Assembly: GCF_010093535.1 (NCBI RefSeq)
Contig: NW_022985178.1
Location: 214,505-278,504, forward strand
From: Lindgomyces ingoldianus
Taxonomy: Eukaryota; Ascomycota; Dothideomycetes; Pleosporales; Lindgomycetaceae
Length of the DNA stretch: 64,000 nucleotides
Reading direction: 5' to 3'
The notes beneath the pieces are model-generated. The model searched no databases and had not been told where the DNA came from. It was given only the letters and a program-made list of their open reading frames with translations. Of this stretch, positions 1-10,024 are shown in pieces (the first letter of the stretch is position 1; every line of letters starts with the position of its first letter). The translations under genes were made by a program, and so were the position numbers.

Positions 1-1055
1 CCCTCCCTCCCTTCATCCCGACTCCTCCTCGCCTCCATACTCTCCCGCACATGATACAAAAATAGCTCTGCACTTGAGCTGGTGCTAGAGCTAGAGCAGG
101 TGGATTCTTGACGGACTTGGCCATCCGACTGACCTTCCCGTAACAACCGGTCGCGTTCTTCAAGGGAGCGGGTGCGGTGGGCGAGTTTTTGCGACTTGTA
201 GTCGGCGTCGGTGACAATCTCTGTGTTTGCGCCGAAGTACATTGATCCAAGTGATGGACGCGGCGATGCATGCTCACCAGAATCGATAATCTCAATAGTT
301 CCAGGACTCGGAAGGCCGGGCGAGAGAATATTAACACCTATCATAGGCGTCCTAAGCTCCGGCTCTGAGACACTCGAGAAAGTCACCAAGGTCCCTGGAT
401 GGGCTTTGAAGACAGCATGAGTGAGAGAGATGTCTGAGGACGCGGAACCTAGATCACGGTCGCGGATACTGTGGTCTGGCAGGGGGCCGTGGAAGGGGAA
501 GCCTGGGTCGATGGTCTTGTCATTCACTTTCTTTCCGTGCGGGCATGGGTCAGGGTCATGGAGATGGAGGCCCAGCCTAAATGTCTTTGTCTTACTTTCA
601 CCATCGCTGTCAACAGTAGCAGTAGTAGACTTCGGGCTATCAGTCGTGGTAGGCGAAACAGGTGGACTCAAGGCTTCATCGTCATCGTCATCACCATCCC
701 CAAGTCCAGAACCAGATCCTATGGTCGAAATGGCACCAGTCGAAGTGTTCATATCCTCCGGCGGGATGTGATCTTCTTGGGACGGATGCCGGTGCCCAGA
801 GAGAGAAAAGGAGAGGCGGAAGGGGTATTTACCGAAAAGATTGGATACTTTGCGTCGCTTTGCAAGTGGAATCGGGTGTGAAGGGGGTAGGGAGAGCGAG
901 GGTGGGGACTCCAGGTCCATGGCTATGGTCATTGCTTCGGGAATCGGTTTGGTGTAGAAAGAGAGCTGCGACGGAATACGTGCTAAAGAGATCGAGCTGG
1001 AAACTGGAGGTTGCGGTTGTGGCCGCTGTCGAGGATGAGAGATCACTTCCTCCAT
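1..1055 (-). CDS. Low-complexity fungal protein, 3' end beyond window
   Basis: An open frame on the minus strand runs from an ATG at 1055 to the left edge without a stop (about 351 codons). It codes for a Ser/Pro/Asp-rich, probably disordered protein. Visible are a basic patch (LAKRRKVSN), an acidic GDGDDDDDE run and a Ser-rich stretch near the edge. I recognise no family. The frame stays open upstream of 1055 to a stop near 1216, so an earlier spliced exon is possible. The region just upstream holds a duplicated copy of the segment coding for the SGHG-MEEV stretch. The length of the open frame and its protein-like composition support it being real, but no domain confirms it. Confidence 0.5.
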   Translation of the reverse strand, partial: MEEVISHPRQRPQPQPPVSSSISLARIPSQLSFYTKPIPEAMTIAMDLESPPSLSLPPSHPIPLAKRRKVSNLFGKYPFRLSFSLSGHRHPSQEDHIPPEDMNTSTGAISTIGSGSGLGDGDDDDDEALSPPVSPTTTDSPKSTTATVDSDGESKTKTFRLGLHLHDPDPCPHGKKVNDKTIDPGFPFHGPLPDHSIRDRDLGSASSDISLTHAVFKAHPGTLVTFSSVSEPELRTPMIGVNILSPGLPSPGTIEIIDSGEHASPRPSLGSMYFGANTEIVTDADYKSQKLAHRTRSLEERDRLLREGQSDGQVRQESTCSSSSTSSSAELFLYHVRESMEARRSRDEGRE

Positions 1056-1252
1056 TCCGTGGCCAGACGAACTTATATCCAGGACAGTGGCGTATTCAGA
1101 GCTATTCTGAGAATATAAAGAGCGGTGGTATTGTGGGTGTAGTCGAGAATAAGATATCAGACGCCCTCCTTTCCGTGGCCAGACGGCTTTATACTCAAAC
1201 CACAGGCGTATTCAGGATTAATATGATAATAATAAGGGCGTTGATATTGTGG
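1021..1252 (-). repeat. Diverged 116-bp direct tandem duplication
   Basis: Two adjacent copies, 1137-1252 and 1021-1136, align without gaps over roughly the first 88 bp (minus-strand reading). Both share CCACAATA at the start, GAATACGCC in the middle and TCTGGCCACGGAA further on. Each copy read in its own frame gives a similar peptide (PQYxR, then EYA, then SGHG). The 116-bp period is not a multiple of three, so the copies sit in different frames. Confidence 0.75.
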
Positions 1253-4200
1253 ACTCCCGGCTAGGGTTACAATCAACGATATTTCGCTTCCAGATGGCGA
1301 TAGTGAAAGGGAGTTGGAGGAAGCTGGAGTGAATGTGGCGGTGAGCGTGATGGGCTGTGTTGGTGTTTGTGGGAGCGTTGTGTAGGTTGGAGTTAGAGTT
1401 GGGATTGGGGTTGTCACAAGATCGTGGCCGAACGAGCTGGTTGAGATGGATTATCTGCTAGGTGGTGGGTTTGTGGTCGGACAGTGTGGATTAGTTCGAC
1501 CTTTGGGCGCGAAGATTGCGGTTAATGGGAATGAAAACAAGGGTAATGATTTCACGAATACTGGGGGCAGGCTCGCCCAGGAAAAGACACAATACTGGAC
1601 CACAAGAAAAGCTTCAAGATTGTTAAGAGCAGTATCTCATTCCGAAGACGAGGGCGAAACCCCCTGCTATATCTCCTCCCCTTCACCACCCAGTCTGCGC
1701 CACCTTCGCCCACCCCCGAACCTCAACCCTAAAGCTAAATTCAATAAACTAGCCCAACCAACCAAACCACACCTCTCAGCCCATCACCTACGCAATCCAT
1801 CCCCCAACCCACTCTCGCACCCACCACGTGCCCTCCGGACCTCGTTCCTGACCCAGCAGCCTGTCGATCTAGATCCACCGAACCAAGCATACATCTCCCA
1901 AGCCCTCCCAACCCCCCTTCAATGGCCTTGTCCACATTCCCTCTAATGCCTATCCTTTCCAATCCCGCAATCATGAGATTCCCCCGCACCAACCCTAACG
2001 CCCTTGATTACGCCGCCAGAATATCTCCGCGAACCAGGATGCGGCTGATGACGCCGCTCCCGCACGTAACGGACCGCTAGCACGGCGGGAATCTTGGTCC
2101 ATGCTAATGGAAATGTGATCATTAGTTCGGAGATCCCGAGTTGGGGGTTAGACGGCGAGGTGACTGCTTGGATAGGCGATGAGGTAGCCATGGGACAATT
2201 GGCGAGATGGCTGTCACTGGACAGCCAGTCGGAGGGCCGTGATGGGTTGTCTATGCTATTGGAAGGGTGGTTCGTCCGGCATTGAGAACGTCATGTTTTA
2301 CATCATAGCTAAGATATTTAGATAATGGACTTATTTAGAAGAGTACAATACCAGTGTTTTGCCTTGGAGATCGAGACAGTTTGAAATGGGGCTTCAGATA
2401 GGTGCATGTGCATGTGATGCATCTGGAGCTCATGGAATGAAGCCGCAGATATTGAAGAACTGACATATTCGGCCCTCCCCACATACTGAACTTGCCTGCT
2501 TTGCTCCCTTCATGAGTCCAGCCACACATCCGGCAATATCTCTCCAAACTAAACCAAACCAATCTAGTCTCCCTCCCGCAGCAGTCGTATGTGTTCGACT
2601 GCTCCTTTCACACAAGTGACAGATGCTGCGTTGCCCCCATTCCACCAGCAGTGTGCAGAAACTCGCGTTTCTCTACCCTATCCGTAAACTTGGGGGAGGA
2701 ACAGAAGCGATTGCCTTGATCATGCAGCTGAAAGGTCGGCTAGTCGATGACCTGGATTTGAGTGCAGTCTCGCGACCCAGTGGCCAGCGAAGATTAGGGG
2801 TTTGGAATCTGAGGTCTACAGTCATACCTACGGACGATAATCTCACCTGGGCAAGCTCTCGTCTTCCTAGGTGTGAAAGTAAGAACAGTGATCGGCTTGA
2901 AGTGTGAAGAAAGGCCGAGAGGCATCCAAGGACTAAGGGCTTATCCCAACAGGTAACGAGGAGGTAAATGGAGATGGTGTGAGCTGAGGAGGGGGAATGT
3001 CGTCTAAACTAGCGTCATCTTTCCAGAGGTTGTTGTGGTTGCCAGTGTCGCCCCTGGGTGTTTCGCACCTTCAACACCTCGTGTAGGTCTATCACAATAA
3101 ATAGGTATCTAAGGAAGTTGCCACTTGTAGTAGTAGCCCATACTGCGCGTAGGCAAGCATACGCAGCGTTCACGTCTTTTATAATCTGGATCCCAAGTTA
3201 ACTTGAAGACTCAATCGTATAGTTATATACTCATAAATGCTGGGTGCCGAAGATTATTGTGGGGCCAAAGTCGCTAAGAATCGTGCAGGAAACCACCATG
3301 CCACCCGGAGTCCAGCTAGCTGCACAATGTTTACCTCCCACATTACATCACCACATCACAACAAAAGTGAAGTCACTATCGAGAAACATAATTCTAAATA
3401 TGCTCTCTGATCATCTGTCAAACTATCGTACATATACTTGAATAGCCGTAGCCTCAAGGGACAAATCCATATAGGATTAAGCAAAACACCATATAAGATA
3501 GCATACAAGTCCCCCAGACCATCCAGCACCTAGCCGTTACCCAGCCTAGTACAAAGGAATCCCGAGTGAATCTATCAACCGAATGACAGAAAAGACCGAG
3601 CCAGTATTGTCGAGAGTGAAACAGGTTTTGTGAAGAAGCCGGATCTGGATACAAGGGAAGACGGAAAATGCCAGCTGCGTGGAAGCTGCCGCGGTATGGG
3701 CAGGAAGAATTCGCACAGCTTACTCGCAACCCAGTGAAGAAATCCAGAACAAGAGGCTGAGTGATGTGGAAAGTCCGTATCGAATCGAGTATAACCGGGG
3801 GTGAGGAAAGCTATGAACCAGGTAAGGGAAATCATGATGGGGTATAGCAAACAAGGGCAGTATAGTGCCGTCCGATGTGAAAAGGGAATAACTTTTTCGG
3901 AAAGCACGACGGAATCCTTCGGTGAACTTCAGGCTATGTGCTCTTTGATAGACCTCAGACCATGTGCTCTTCGATAAGACTCGGACCGTGTGTTGAACCG
4001 GGGATGAAACTCGGACCTAGTGACGAAAACTGAGCTGAAAGATCCAGAAACTGCAGGTGGGGAAACGTCGAATCGTGATTAGGGCATTAGGGGAAGAAAC
4101 ACATTGTGATGTCGTCCAATAGGGAAATGGACGCGATATCCATGCTTATTTGAGCACTGCTGTTCGCCATCCAAACCCGCACCGTCTCGACAGAAAACCG

Positions 4201-4530
4201 ATAGCGAAAAATCCAGGAACAGGGAAGGAAGCTCGTTGTGTGGAATTAGTGCAAGAAAGTTCGAAGTCGGAATAGGGAGCTAGCGAGACTCTGCATGCTG
4301 CTGAGCATCTCCCCCTTGTCATTTATCTTTGAGAAGTCAGAAACCGGTACGATCAGTGATAGTCGCGGGCGGAATACCCCGAAATTTGTTGCAGAGCTCG
4401 AAAAAGAAGTAGCGAAGTCGGTTTCGCTTCATTTGCATGTTTGTCGCATGTTGCTCCTGAAGACCCATACTGATCGCTTCTAGTTCTTCGGCGGGATACG
4501 GTGTGACCACAGCTGGCATTGATTGATTAG
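1056..4530. other. Intergenic, no supported gene
   Basis: Several short open frames occur on both strands, but none shows a domain, a consistent splice structure or a clear start. The best of them, 2623-2907 (+) and 1943-2191 (-), look like chance. Apart from the duplication at its left end, the stretch contains a degenerate 26-bp tandem repeat at 3930-4010. I see nothing else. Confidence 0.5.
3930..4010. repeat. Degenerate 26-bp tandem repeat, about 3 units
   Basis: Units start at 3930, 3956 and 3982. The first two share ATGTGCTCTT and GATA at the same offsets. The third keeps GGACC-GTGTG and then drifts. It lies in non-coding sequence, and no function is apparent. Confidence 0.6.
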
Positions 4531-7500
4531 CTAGTAGCCGGTAACCGCGCGATCGTCTAGGTAAGCGTAGCGACGACCGTCGAGGTCTCGACGGTCAGTG
4601 ACTGAAGTACCTTCGACCTCTGGATACTGAGTCTGTGGTTGGCGCTTGCGTCGAGAGACTGTACGGAAGACCTCGACGCAGTATTCCGTAGACTTATGCC
4701 AAAGCTTCCGCACTTTCTCGGCGAAAGAACGGCGTTGGAATTGTCGCGGAGTCATACCACTCGCACCACGATATGTCTGGCGACGAGTAGTGAAAGCCTC
4801 AGCCTCAGTGGCTGGGTCTTGCAGAGAGGAGGATGTATAGCTCGCAAGGTTGTCGTCAGGGCGAGAAGACTGGCCCAGACGCGACTTCAAGGCTGCAAAC
4901 TTGCGTTTGCGAGAAGTAGGTGGCGGCTCTTCCTCGGAATCGTCAGAGAAGTGCGATTGGGCGTCGGGATCAATGTGAAGGCGATGAGGGGGTGTTGGTG
5001 GTTGTGTCGGGTAGCGCTCGCCGGCTTCATGTTGTTGATCTACATGTCGCACGTGACGGGGACCCACAGGGTGGCCACTGGCGTCGAAGCCCGACACTAG
5101 AGCATTAACTGGCCGCTTGCTCGACGAGAAGAAACTCATTCGGCGACTCTGTCGGCGCGCATGCATGTAAGGATCGTCTGAACCGGGCACTGTCATCTTG
5201 TCTGATGCCGGGGATGTCGGCTGCTGGTCAAAGGGTACAGTAGTGTTATCAGAGGAGTGTGAGGGGCGAGTGCGCAGAGGAGAGCAGCCTGGGCGCGGCG
5301 AGTGCTTGATAATGGTCGGCGCGGGCAGAGAGATATCGATATAAGGTATCGCTGCCGCCCACGGGTAATTCTTGTCGCTATTCCACGGGCGTGTCTCTGT
5401 AGCAGTTGGTGTACTCCCTAGGGATCGCAGTGACCTCCTCGTCGAGATTCGAGACTCGAGGGAAGGTCGGAGATCCTGGTGGCCAAGAGATAGGGAGCGA
5501 GTGCGCAGAACGACGGCGGATGGGGCTTCAAGTTCTGCTAAAGGGGTTCTCTCACGTGCCCCCGCGTCGAGTGTGCTGTTGGTTTTCGCGGTGACAGATT
5601 CACCAGCACCCTCTTCGGCCTCCTCATTAACATGAGCAACAACCTTACTATTTTCTGTCTCCTTCCCGGTCAGTTCTTCATACAGGCCATCAGCAACCAC
5701 AACTAAGTTCGGAGACCCTGGCATGGGCCGCAATCGAGCAGAAGATCGCTTAGGAGCAGGCCCGCCGACTTCATTGAGCTCTTCCAGCGCATGCTCCATG
5801 ATCTCCTCCTCCGCAACAAACTCCTCCTTGTCGCCGAACTTGAGGAATTCCTTGAGCGACGGTAGGAACTCAGATAGCCGTTGTGTGAGGCCACCGACAG
5901 ACGGAATCGTCAGCCGGTCAATCTCCGCCATAAGCTGTTCGGGGGAGTATGGCCGCTTCAGAGGCATCATATCGAGAATAGAGCTAGTTTGGTTTCCCCC
6001 CCCGGCCTTCTCAAGCTCATCTAGGCTAGCAAAGAAGCTCCTATATTTCTCGCGAATCTCTCCAGCCGACGACGGTCGCAATGGGCTCGGACGCGCTAAT
6101 TCGGGAAGATTCTCCGGACGGCCGTCCAACGACCTTGAAGAACGCATGTCAAGAGCTTCGTTCAGCTTAGCAATCAGGTCCATGCGACTGAAGTTCATTG
6201 AAGGGAGACCACGCGATTGAGCCAAGCCACTGTTTCGCGGGGACTTCTCAGGCGGTTTCTTCCCAAACGTAACGACTTCATCACCAGATACCCTCACACT
6301 AGGTTGGTGGCCGAGGGGGAACCTAAAGTTGGAGTGCTTTAGATTGCTGGCGCTAGTATTGATACTCGAATCCTCGTGAGACTCCTCCTTGAGGTCAGGA
6401 AGATAATTCAGCGGATACCGGTACGCGGATAACCTTAGATCTGTGGTCGTTTCCTCTTGGCTATTGCCCTGATTGGATCGAAACTCGGGGGTATTCGCAT
6501 TGGCATGGCTTAAAGACTTGCGGCCGTGCCAGACTAAATGAGTGGTGCTCTGGCTGTTGCGATGACCCTGTACCGGGGAGTTCGACAATATACCTGGCGA
6601 CGACTTTGCACGAGACTTGGAAGAATTGACCTCATCAGGCGAGCATATGGATGATGGCTCGGGAAGGACTGGAGACGGTGTGCTCAATGCGTGCTGGTGC
6701 ACAACGTGGACACTGGGCATGTCCAAGCTCTTTGCGGGGGTAACCCTTGACACAAGATCCTCCTTTTCTGGGTTTGAAGCAGGAGTCTGACGCTTTGACT
6801 CCGTTTCTTGGATAGTGATTTTCTTCTCTGGGGTCGCCGCAGCCTCAGCGGGTATGATTGTAGGAGCAGCCTTGGTGGTGACATCATGATGTTCCTGCTG
6901 GGATGACGCCGGCTTTTCCGTGTTGTTGAGAGTATCTGCTGGACCAACACCCTCATCTTTGGCTACTTTCCTTCCAAAGCCAGCATGGGCCCTAGAGAAC
7001 TTGCGAGGACGAGATAGACGCACCAAGAAGTCTGCAACAGCTTGAGTACGTTGGGCTTCCTTCGATGAGCTTGACTCTCGGGGAGGAACGGAAGGAGGCT
7101 GCTGCACGGGGCTATCGGCTGAAGAAGATATCGATGCAACCATAGAGCCCTGTCTCGAGCCATGCCTCGAGCTAAGCTTCGAATTTGCACGTAGTCTAGA
7201 GTGAGCTTTGGAAAAGCTTGATTCACGGGGGGGCACTGAAGGCTGCTTGCGCACTACGGTGGGAGGCGACGACAGTGGTATCTCAGACACAGGCCTATTC
7301 GCCTTCGGGTCCGATTTCGCTAGGCCCATTGAAGGCAAACTTGACGCGGACATGGACACAGCGCGTTCAGGGGTGACCATATCCTTGCATGTCTTGAAAG
7401 ATCTCGCGTCTGCTTCCTTATATGGTTCCTCGGGCAAATCAGTGCAGGACTTGAAGGACTGTTCGTCAGAAGACTTGGGAGTGTGATTGCTCTTCTTCTC

Positions 7501-9210
7501 AGCAGGTTCGTCTCCTATGGATCCCATCTCCACGAGCTCGGCTTCCTGTTTGGACTCAGTGTGCTGGTATCCATCCAACAGGTCTGACATCCCATCCTCT
7601 GTCCCGGTAACCATTGGAATCGAATACTGGACTGCGAAGTCAAGGGTCGAAGAATCGACGACACTCATCGTCGACCTATGGGATGCATCTTGAGACAAGA
7701 CACTAATACGCTTTCCATTATTTCCTTCTTTTTTAGCGGAAGCTATTGACGCGTCTTCCAGGACCAGGCCACCCTCACCCTGGCTATCCACTTTAGCGGC
7801 CGGTTCACTAGATTCATTTTTTTGGCTTTGCAATGCCGCCGCTGACGAATCTGCAACTTCAGTAGTTGAGGATGGCTCCAAGGCTGCCAGTACCATATCT
7901 CGTGTGATTCGGCGAGCAACGGGAGATGCGGGCAGCTCCGCAATACCTATGGCCTCTGCTGCAGGAAGCTCAACAACCTCTTCGACGACTGGGGCGTCAA
8001 CCTTCTTTTGTGGAGTTTCGGCGGTCCCTCGCTCTTCAAGAATGGTCTTTATCCGATAGACGAAGCCCGTGGGAACTGTTTCTGCCTCCGGTTCAGAGTA
8101 TGGCTCAGGCTCAAACTGCTCACTGCCGTCGTAGTACAGGGGGCCAGTTGTCGCTTCCGCTTTCCTGTGTCCTGACATCTTACCTACCAATGCTTGGGTG
8201 CCGGTTGGACTGACTAAGACCTCCATCGATGTGCCGTCTTTCGGTGTTGGTGGAGAAGGTGCGTCGGAGGATGGAGCGTCTGAATCGGTTGGCTGGTTCG
8301 TGGAGCGACTTGAGATAGATGCCTTCGCAGGAGTATGAGCCATACGTGCCTGCTCGACAAGAGCGTGATGATGAAGAGGTGGAACAGGGGGGATGTCAGG
8401 GTGTGGACCGCTGAAATATGCCGGGGATCTATTGCGATATGGATGACCATGCATCGGAACCCTGTCTTCGCGATGGACTGATGAGCCTGACGGGTTGCGG
8501 AGCCTTGAATGCATCGAATGTCCTGACTGACCATGGGAGCGTCTCGGTCGGGTGCCGGAAACATCACTGAATGCTGGCGAGGCTGGCCGATACACAGGAC
8601 GCCGGAGTCGGGCTGGGTAGTGGTACGGGGAGCGCGGACGCTGGACTTGCTCATGAGCCCTAAGGCTCGCGAGCGATCGATTGGAGGACAATCTGAACGC
8701 TGGCTGGCTGGTGTGGGTCATTGACTGGGACCTCCCGTTTCCGTCTCGCGAGTTTCGTGATCGAGGGATGAGCGGCGAAGAGCCAGGAAGGTTCATGAGG
8801 GTTGGAGACAAAGTATCAGGGACAAACTGCGGGACATTGTCTCGCGTTAATGACCGCCGCGTAGTAGGAGGTGCAGAGGGCCATGCTTGGTGGTGGCTCG
8901 ACGGCCGCTTTGACGAATTCGAGTGTGAGGAGCCTGCTGACATCCTTGATGATGCACCACTTCGGCGGGGAGGAGCGCGAGGGATGCCCGGGAGCTGAGT
9001 AGAGTCGTAACTGCTGAAGCCTCCGATGTCTCCAAGCTCGGTTGAGGTTCGCAGCATACTCATGACGCCCGTAGAGGAGAGCAGATCAGAGCGGCCGCCA
9101 GCTCCAGGACCAGGACCAGGACCCTTGGGCAAGCCCCTCGAGCATGTTGACATGTTCGACGTTCGGCTAGTGCGTCCGCTGGCATTCGGATCCAGATCTC
9201 CGAGAGGCAT
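4531..9210 (-). CDS. Very large disordered Ser/Pro-rich protein (1559 aa)
   Basis: A single uninterrupted frame of 1559 codons. The ATG at 9210 is the first after an in-frame TGA just upstream. Most of the protein is Ser/Pro/Arg-rich and probably disordered. Near the N-terminus is a Gly-Pro run (GPGPGPGAGG). A motif of the form PSVPPRESS-SK occurs twice around residues 655-720, and many SP/TP sites suggest heavy phosphorylation. A more ordered, helical and acidic region lies around residues 1060-1190 (KYRSFFASLDELEKAGG, then EEEIMEHALEELNEVGG). The C-terminus is basic (FAEKVRKLWHKSTEY, SRRKRQ). I recognise no named family. Such proteins in filamentous fungi are often cortical or cytoskeletal scaffolds, but that is only a guess. 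It is certainly coding, given its length and frame. Confidence 0.85.
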   Translation of the reverse strand: MPLGDLDPNASGRTSRTSNMSTCSRGLPKGPGPGPGAGGRSDLLSSTGVMSMLRTSTELGDIGGFSSYDSTQLPGIPRAPPRRSGASSRMSAGSSHSNSSKRPSSHHQAWPSAPPTTRRSLTRDNVPQFVPDTLSPTLMNLPGSSPLIPRSRNSRDGNGRSQSMTHTSQPAFRLSSNRSLASLRAHEQVQRPRSPYHYPARLRRPVYRPASPAFSDVSGTRPRRSHGQSGHSMHSRLRNPSGSSVHREDRVPMHGHPYRNRSPAYFSGPHPDIPPVPPLHHHALVEQARMAHTPAKASISSRSTNQPTDSDAPSSDAPSPPTPKDGTSMEVLVSPTGTQALVGKMSGHRKAEATTGPLYYDGSEQFEPEPYSEPEAETVPTGFVYRIKTILEERGTAETPQKKVDAPVVEEVVELPAAEAIGIAELPASPVARRITRDMVLAALEPSSTTEVADSSAAALQSQKNESSEPAAKVDSQGEGGLVLEDASIASAKKEGNNGKRISVLSQDASHRSTMSVVDSSTLDFAVQYSIPMVTGTEDGMSDLLDGYQHTESKQEAELVEMGSIGDEPAEKKSNHTPKSSDEQSFKSCTDLPEEPYKEADARSFKTCKDMVTPERAVSMSASSLPSMGLAKSDPKANRPVSEIPLSSPPTVVRKQPSVPPRESSFSKAHSRLRANSKLSSRHGSRQGSMVASISSSADSPVQQPPSVPPRESSSSKEAQRTQAVADFLVRLSRPRKFSRAHAGFGRKVAKDEGVGPADTLNNTEKPASSQQEHHDVTTKAAPTIIPAEAAATPEKKITIQETESKRQTPASNPEKEDLVSRVTPAKSLDMPSVHVVHQHALSTPSPVLPEPSSICSPDEVNSSKSRAKSSPGILSNSPVQGHRNSQSTTHLVWHGRKSLSHANANTPEFRSNQGNSQEETTTDLRLSAYRYPLNYLPDLKEESHEDSSINTSASNLKHSNFRFPLGHQPSVRVSGDEVVTFGKKPPEKSPRNSGLAQSRGLPSMNFSRMDLIAKLNEALDMRSSRSLDGRPENLPELARPSPLRPSSAGEIREKYRSFFASLDELEKAGGGNQTSSILDMMPLKRPYSPEQLMAEIDRLTIPSVGGLTQRLSEFLPSLKEFLKFGDKEEFVAEEEIMEHALEELNEVGGPAPKRSSARLRPMPGSPNLVVVADGLYEELTGKETENSKVVAHVNEEAEEGAGESVTAKTNSTLDAGARERTPLAELEAPSAVVLRTRSLSLGHQDLRPSLESRISTRRSLRSLGSTPTATETRPWNSDKNYPWAAAIPYIDISLPAPTIIKHSPRPGCSPLRTRPSHSSDNTTVPFDQQPTSPASDKMTVPGSDDPYMHARRQSRRMSFFSSSKRPVNALVSGFDASGHPVGPRHVRHVDQQHEAGERYPTQPPTPPHRLHIDPDAQSHFSDDSEEEPPPTSRKRKFAALKSRLGQSSRPDDNLASYTSSSLQDPATEAEAFTTRRQTYRGASGMTPRQFQRRSFAEKVRKLWHKSTEYCVEVFRTVSRRKRQPQTQYPEVEGTSVTDRRDLDGRRYAYLDDRAVTGY

Positions 9211-10024
9211 TCTGCCGCCTCAGGCAGGAGTGGCAGTCGTGGTTTAGCGGTTGGGGTACGGAGGAAGAGTGGTGTGGAAAGGATGAGAGTGTTGTGGTGA
9301 TAGTCAAAGGACAAGCGCCAACAAACCAAAGGAGAGGAAATGCCAGACCAAAAGATACTGTCGACTTTCCAAAACGAGCGACAGGACAGCGATGCAAGCT
9401 CGACTTCCTCTGTTTTGAGAATACTGAGGATAAGGGCGAGATGCGAAGGAGAGAGAAGAGGGGGACAAGCCTGACGCGAGACGTCGGTGTGAAAAGGTGC
9501 CAACGGCCTCGCACCTCCCTCTACACCGACACACAGGAAAGCGCTTTACGACCAGCTAAAGGAATGAGCAAGAGCACGCGGTACAGAGAGACTCTCATCG
9601 AAGCCACGAGACAAAGGAAGCCAGCGGCATCTCAGGCCCAAGAGATTGTCTACCTAGATGCAGTATCCAGATCTCTAAGCCTAGGAAATCACCGACAAGA
9701 GACCTACCAGCCTTTGCACCTTCCTCTCAAACCACTCAACCCCAAGAAACTCCAGAGAACCTACAAGCAATCGACCTTTGCATTCGACACTCCCATTGTC
9801 ACCACAGGTAGCCTACAGCCCACAGCTTTGCACCTCAAAACCAGGATTGTCATTATCAGCTCATCGTCACCACATTATTCAAAGAAAAGATCGGATATTG
9901 TACAAAAATTGGGTAAAGTACCCCAGGCTTGTAGATGCAAATGCATCCAAGCAAACAGCAACGCCGGGCAAAGGGGTATATAATGGGACGAATGGCTAAA
10001 TGCCCGCTGAAAACAGAAACCGGA
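9211..10024. other. Promoter side of the 1559-aa gene; no gene seen
   Basis: This stretch lies between two minus-strand genes and must hold the promoter and leader of the large gene and the 3' end of its upstream neighbour. A 229-codon plus-strand frame at 9294-9983 has no recognisable domain and is not supported. Confidence 0.5.

Noticed and set aside
9294..9983. 229-codon plus-strand frame upstream of the giant gene
   Set aside because: No domain, and it overlaps the likely promoter and leader of the minus-strand gene. Its composition looks random.
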